From positions 1 to 6,037 of the forward strand of contig NZ_JAUSCG010000235.1 in NCBI RefSeq assembly GCF_030651615.1: 6,037 nucleotides of DNA, in the 5' to 3' direction. Below the pieces are notes generated by a model. It had not been told where the DNA came from, did no database searches, and saw only the letters and a program-made list of their open reading frames with translations. Position 1 is the first letter of the stretch. Every line of letters starts with the position of its first letter. This DNA comes from Methanocalculus sp. (GTDB lineage Archaea > Halobacteriota > Methanomicrobia > Methanomicrobiales > Methanocorpusculaceae). Shown piece after piece: positions 4,607 to 6,037 of this stretch. The position numbers and the translations under genes are program-made.

Positions 4607-5812
4607 ATGCATCGTCTTGTTTGTATACATTGCAAAAAGGCATATTCTCCTGATTCGGTGGTATACACCTGTTCTGCGTGTGGCCATCTCCTCGCGGTCG
4701 AGTATGATCTTGATGCTGTTTCGGTATCCCGATCTGATCTCTCCTCCCGGCCGCTCTCGGTCTGGCGATATCGTGAGTTGTTACCGGTTAACATCCCACC
4801 GGTGACTTTGCAGGAAGGGGGAACCCCCCTCTATCACCTGAAACGGATTGGGGAGTCTCTTGGCCTTCCGCATCTGTATGCCAAGCATGAAGGCATGAAC
4901 CCGACAGGATCTTTCAAAGATCGTGGAATGACTCTCGGCGTATCAATGGCACTTCAGCTTGATATGAAGATGGTTGCCTGTGCCAGCACCGGAAATACTT
5001 CAGCCAGTCTCGCTGCCTATGCCGCCAGGGCAGGCATTCCTGCAGTTGTTCTTCTTCCGGCAGGAAAGGTTGCCATCGGGAAGATTGCTCAGGCGCTGAT
5101 GCATGGTGCGCGGGTTATATCGGTTGCAGGTAACTTCGATCGAACTCTTGAGATGGTCCAGGAACTCTGCATCTCGCATGGAATTTATCTCCTGAACTCT
5201 ATCAATCCATACCGGCTTGAGGGTCAGAAGACGATAGGGTTTGAGGTTGTCGACCAGCTTGGAGCAGTACCGGATCGTCTGGTGCTCCCGGTTGGAAATG
5301 CAGGGAACATCTCAGCTGTACATAAGGGTCTTATCGAGTGGAGAGAGCTTGGATGGATCGATCGCCTGCCAATGATGACCGGTATTCAGGCAGAAGGATC
5401 GGCACCGGTTGTCCGGGCCATAAAAGGAAATTTCCCGGAAGTGATACCTGATCAAAATCCCGAGACGATCGCGACTGCAATCCGAATTGGTGCCCCTGTT
5501 AATGCAGAAAAGGCGCTCAGGGCGATCAGGGAGACTGGTGGTCTTGCAGAGTCTGTGACTGATGCCGAGATCCTCTCTATGCAGCGGGATCTCGCACGGA
5601 TGGAGGGAATTGGGGTGGAACCCGCCTCTGCTGCATCAGTTGCAGGAATAAAGAAACTTATAGAGATGGGTGCGATTGATTCAGATGAGAGGATCGTCTG
5701 TGTCGTGACCGGCCATCTGTTGAAAGACCCCGAAACGGTGATAAAACAATGCAACCCTCCGACCGAGATCGAAGCTACATTGCCTGCATTGCTCTCTGCC
5801 TTGCAGCTCTGA
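4607..5812 (+). CDS. thrC: Threonine synthase (PLP-dependent, archaeal zinc-ribbon type)
   Basis: A 401-residue enzyme converting O-phosphohomoserine to threonine and phosphate in the cytoplasm, the last step of threonine synthesis. An N-terminal zinc ribbon is formed by C6, C9, C22 and C25 (CIHC, CSAC). The fold-type II PLP domain follows: the cofactor lysine is K104 in NPTGSFKDRGM, the substrate loop STGNTSAS is at 127-134, NSINPYRLEGQKT starts at 197, and the phosphate-binding PVGNAGN is at 228-234. Length is normal. The C-terminus (EIEATLPALLSALQL) resembles that of other archaeal enzymes, so the final 64 bases appear to be really coding, although they also encode the start of the next gene in another frame. 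Its own TATA-like element is about 26 bases upstream. Confidence 0.96.
   Translation: MHRLVCIHCKKAYSPDSVVYTCSACGHLLAVEYDLDAVSVSRSDLSSRPLSVWRYRELLPVNIPPVTLQEGGTPLYHLKRIGESLGLPHLYAKHEGMNPTGSFKDRGMTLGVSMALQLDMKMVACASTGNTSASLAAYAARAGIPAVVLLPAGKVAIGKIAQALMHGARVISVAGNFDRTLEMVQELCISHGIYLLNSINPYRLEGQKTIGFEVVDQLGAVPDRLVLPVGNAGNISAVHKGLIEWRELGWIDRLPMMTGIQAEGSAPVVRAIKGNFPEVIPDQNPETIATAIRIGAPVNAEKALRAIRETGGLAESVTDAEILSMQRDLARMEGIGVEPASAASVAGIKKLIEMGAIDSDERIVCVVTGHLLKDPETVIKQCNPPTEIEATLPALLSALQL
5737..5742 (+). promoter_or_regulatory. Shine-Dalgarno site inside thrC for the downstream exported protein
   Basis: GGTGAT pairs with AUCACC of the 16S 3' tail and ends six bases before the ATG at 5749. It supports a translation start within the thrC coding region. 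Confidence 0.6.
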
Positions 5813-6037
5813 TCCTGGCAGCACCGACTGCTGCCCTTCATGCAGAGTTCTCGATCTATGAGAATGGAACAGGCTACTCTGCCGCAGTTGAAGTAGTGGA
5901 TATGAACAGGTATCAGTTTACGCAGCCCGGGATTCTCGGGGAGGCGGTTCCGGCTACTGTCCGGGATGTCAGACTTACCAATATTTCGGGAGATGTCGCG
6001 TTTGAGACTCAAAAGGAGTCTGAGATCATCTTCCCAC
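5749..6037 (+). CDS. Exported protein of unknown function, N-terminal part (3' truncated)
   Basis: The frame opens at ATG 5749, inside thrC, and stays open to the window edge: 96 codons plus one base. The first 32 residues form a clear signal peptide. It has an arginine-containing n-region (MQPSDRDR), a hydrophobic core (YIACIALCLAALILAAPTAA) and a likely cut after LHA, before EFS. The mature part seen so far (YENGTGYSAAVEVVDMNRYQF and onward) looks like a soluble, beta-rich domain; I do not recognise the family. GGTGAT at 5737-5742 is a good ribosome site. Starting at 5749 overlaps thrC by 64 bases; a later in-frame ATG (5905) would lose the signal peptide. The product is probably secreted or anchored outside the membrane, possibly with a C-terminal anchor beyond the window. 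Confidence 0.8.
   Translation, partial: MQPSDRDRSYIACIALCLAALILAAPTAALHAEFSIYENGTGYSAAVEVVDMNRYQFTQPGILGEAVPATVRDVRLTNISGDVAFETQKESEIIFP

Noticed and set aside
5452..6012. Long minus-strand open frame opposite thrC and the exported protein (186 codons).
   Set aside because: It mirrors the well-supported thrC frame, has no recognisable motif, and crosses two genes; it reflects codon bias of the + strand.
1..6037. tRNA, rRNA, CRISPR array, insertion sequence or attachment site.
   Set aside because: No cloverleaf, no regularly spaced repeat, no transposase or integrase motif, and no long direct or inverted repeat was seen; coding density is high throughout and the largest gap (776-898) is a promoter and leader.

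Overview
The window looks like chromosomal DNA of a methanogenic euryarchaeon, most probably Methanomicrobiales. The evidence is an archaeal ribosomal cluster (L7Ae, S28e, L24e and NDP kinase), a zinc-ribbon archaeal threonine synthase, TATA-type promoters and Shine-Dalgarno sites matching an ACCUCC 16S tail. The genus cannot be fixed by eye. All ten genes are on the + strand, and I see no mobile element, CRISPR array, tRNA or rRNA.

Layout. (1) 2-775 is the 3' part of a large membrane protein of the DUF2298/'YYY' family. (2) 776-898 is a promoter plus an unusually long structured leader. (3) 899-2137 is the operon rpl7ae, rps28e, rpl24e, ndk, closed by a T8 tract. (4) 2211-3845 is a three-gene operon with zero-base gaps: a MarC-type membrane protein, a 69-residue two-helix membrane protein of unknown function, and a nitrilase-superfamily amidohydrolase. 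(5) 3869-4567 is a YdjM-type membrane-bound metal-dependent hydrolase with its own promoter. (6) 4607-5812 is threonine synthase. It overlaps by 64 bases the start of an exported protein (5749 onward) that runs off the window.

The most interesting signal is in the rpl7ae leader. Bases 860-886 can fold into a box C/D-like kink-turn with tandem G.A pairs, a U.U pair and a perfect 7-bp stem, ending two bases before the Shine-Dalgarno site. L7Ae is itself the kink-turn-binding protein, and leader kink-turns that control L7Ae synthesis are known in other archaea, so this is a strong autoregulation candidate. The same leader can also form a competing helix that covers the whole ribosome-binding site. 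The promoters of marC, the YdjM-like gene and thrC instead lie 22-26 bases from their start codons, which predicts leaderless mRNAs and makes the roughly 75-base rpl7ae leader stand out.

How the genes work together: the ribosomal operon links ribosome and box C/D/H/ACA RNP assembly (L7Ae) with small ribosomal proteins and nucleotide supply (Ndk). The marC operon joins two membrane proteins to a cytosolic amidase for reasons the sequence does not reveal. thrC is translationally linked to an exported protein.
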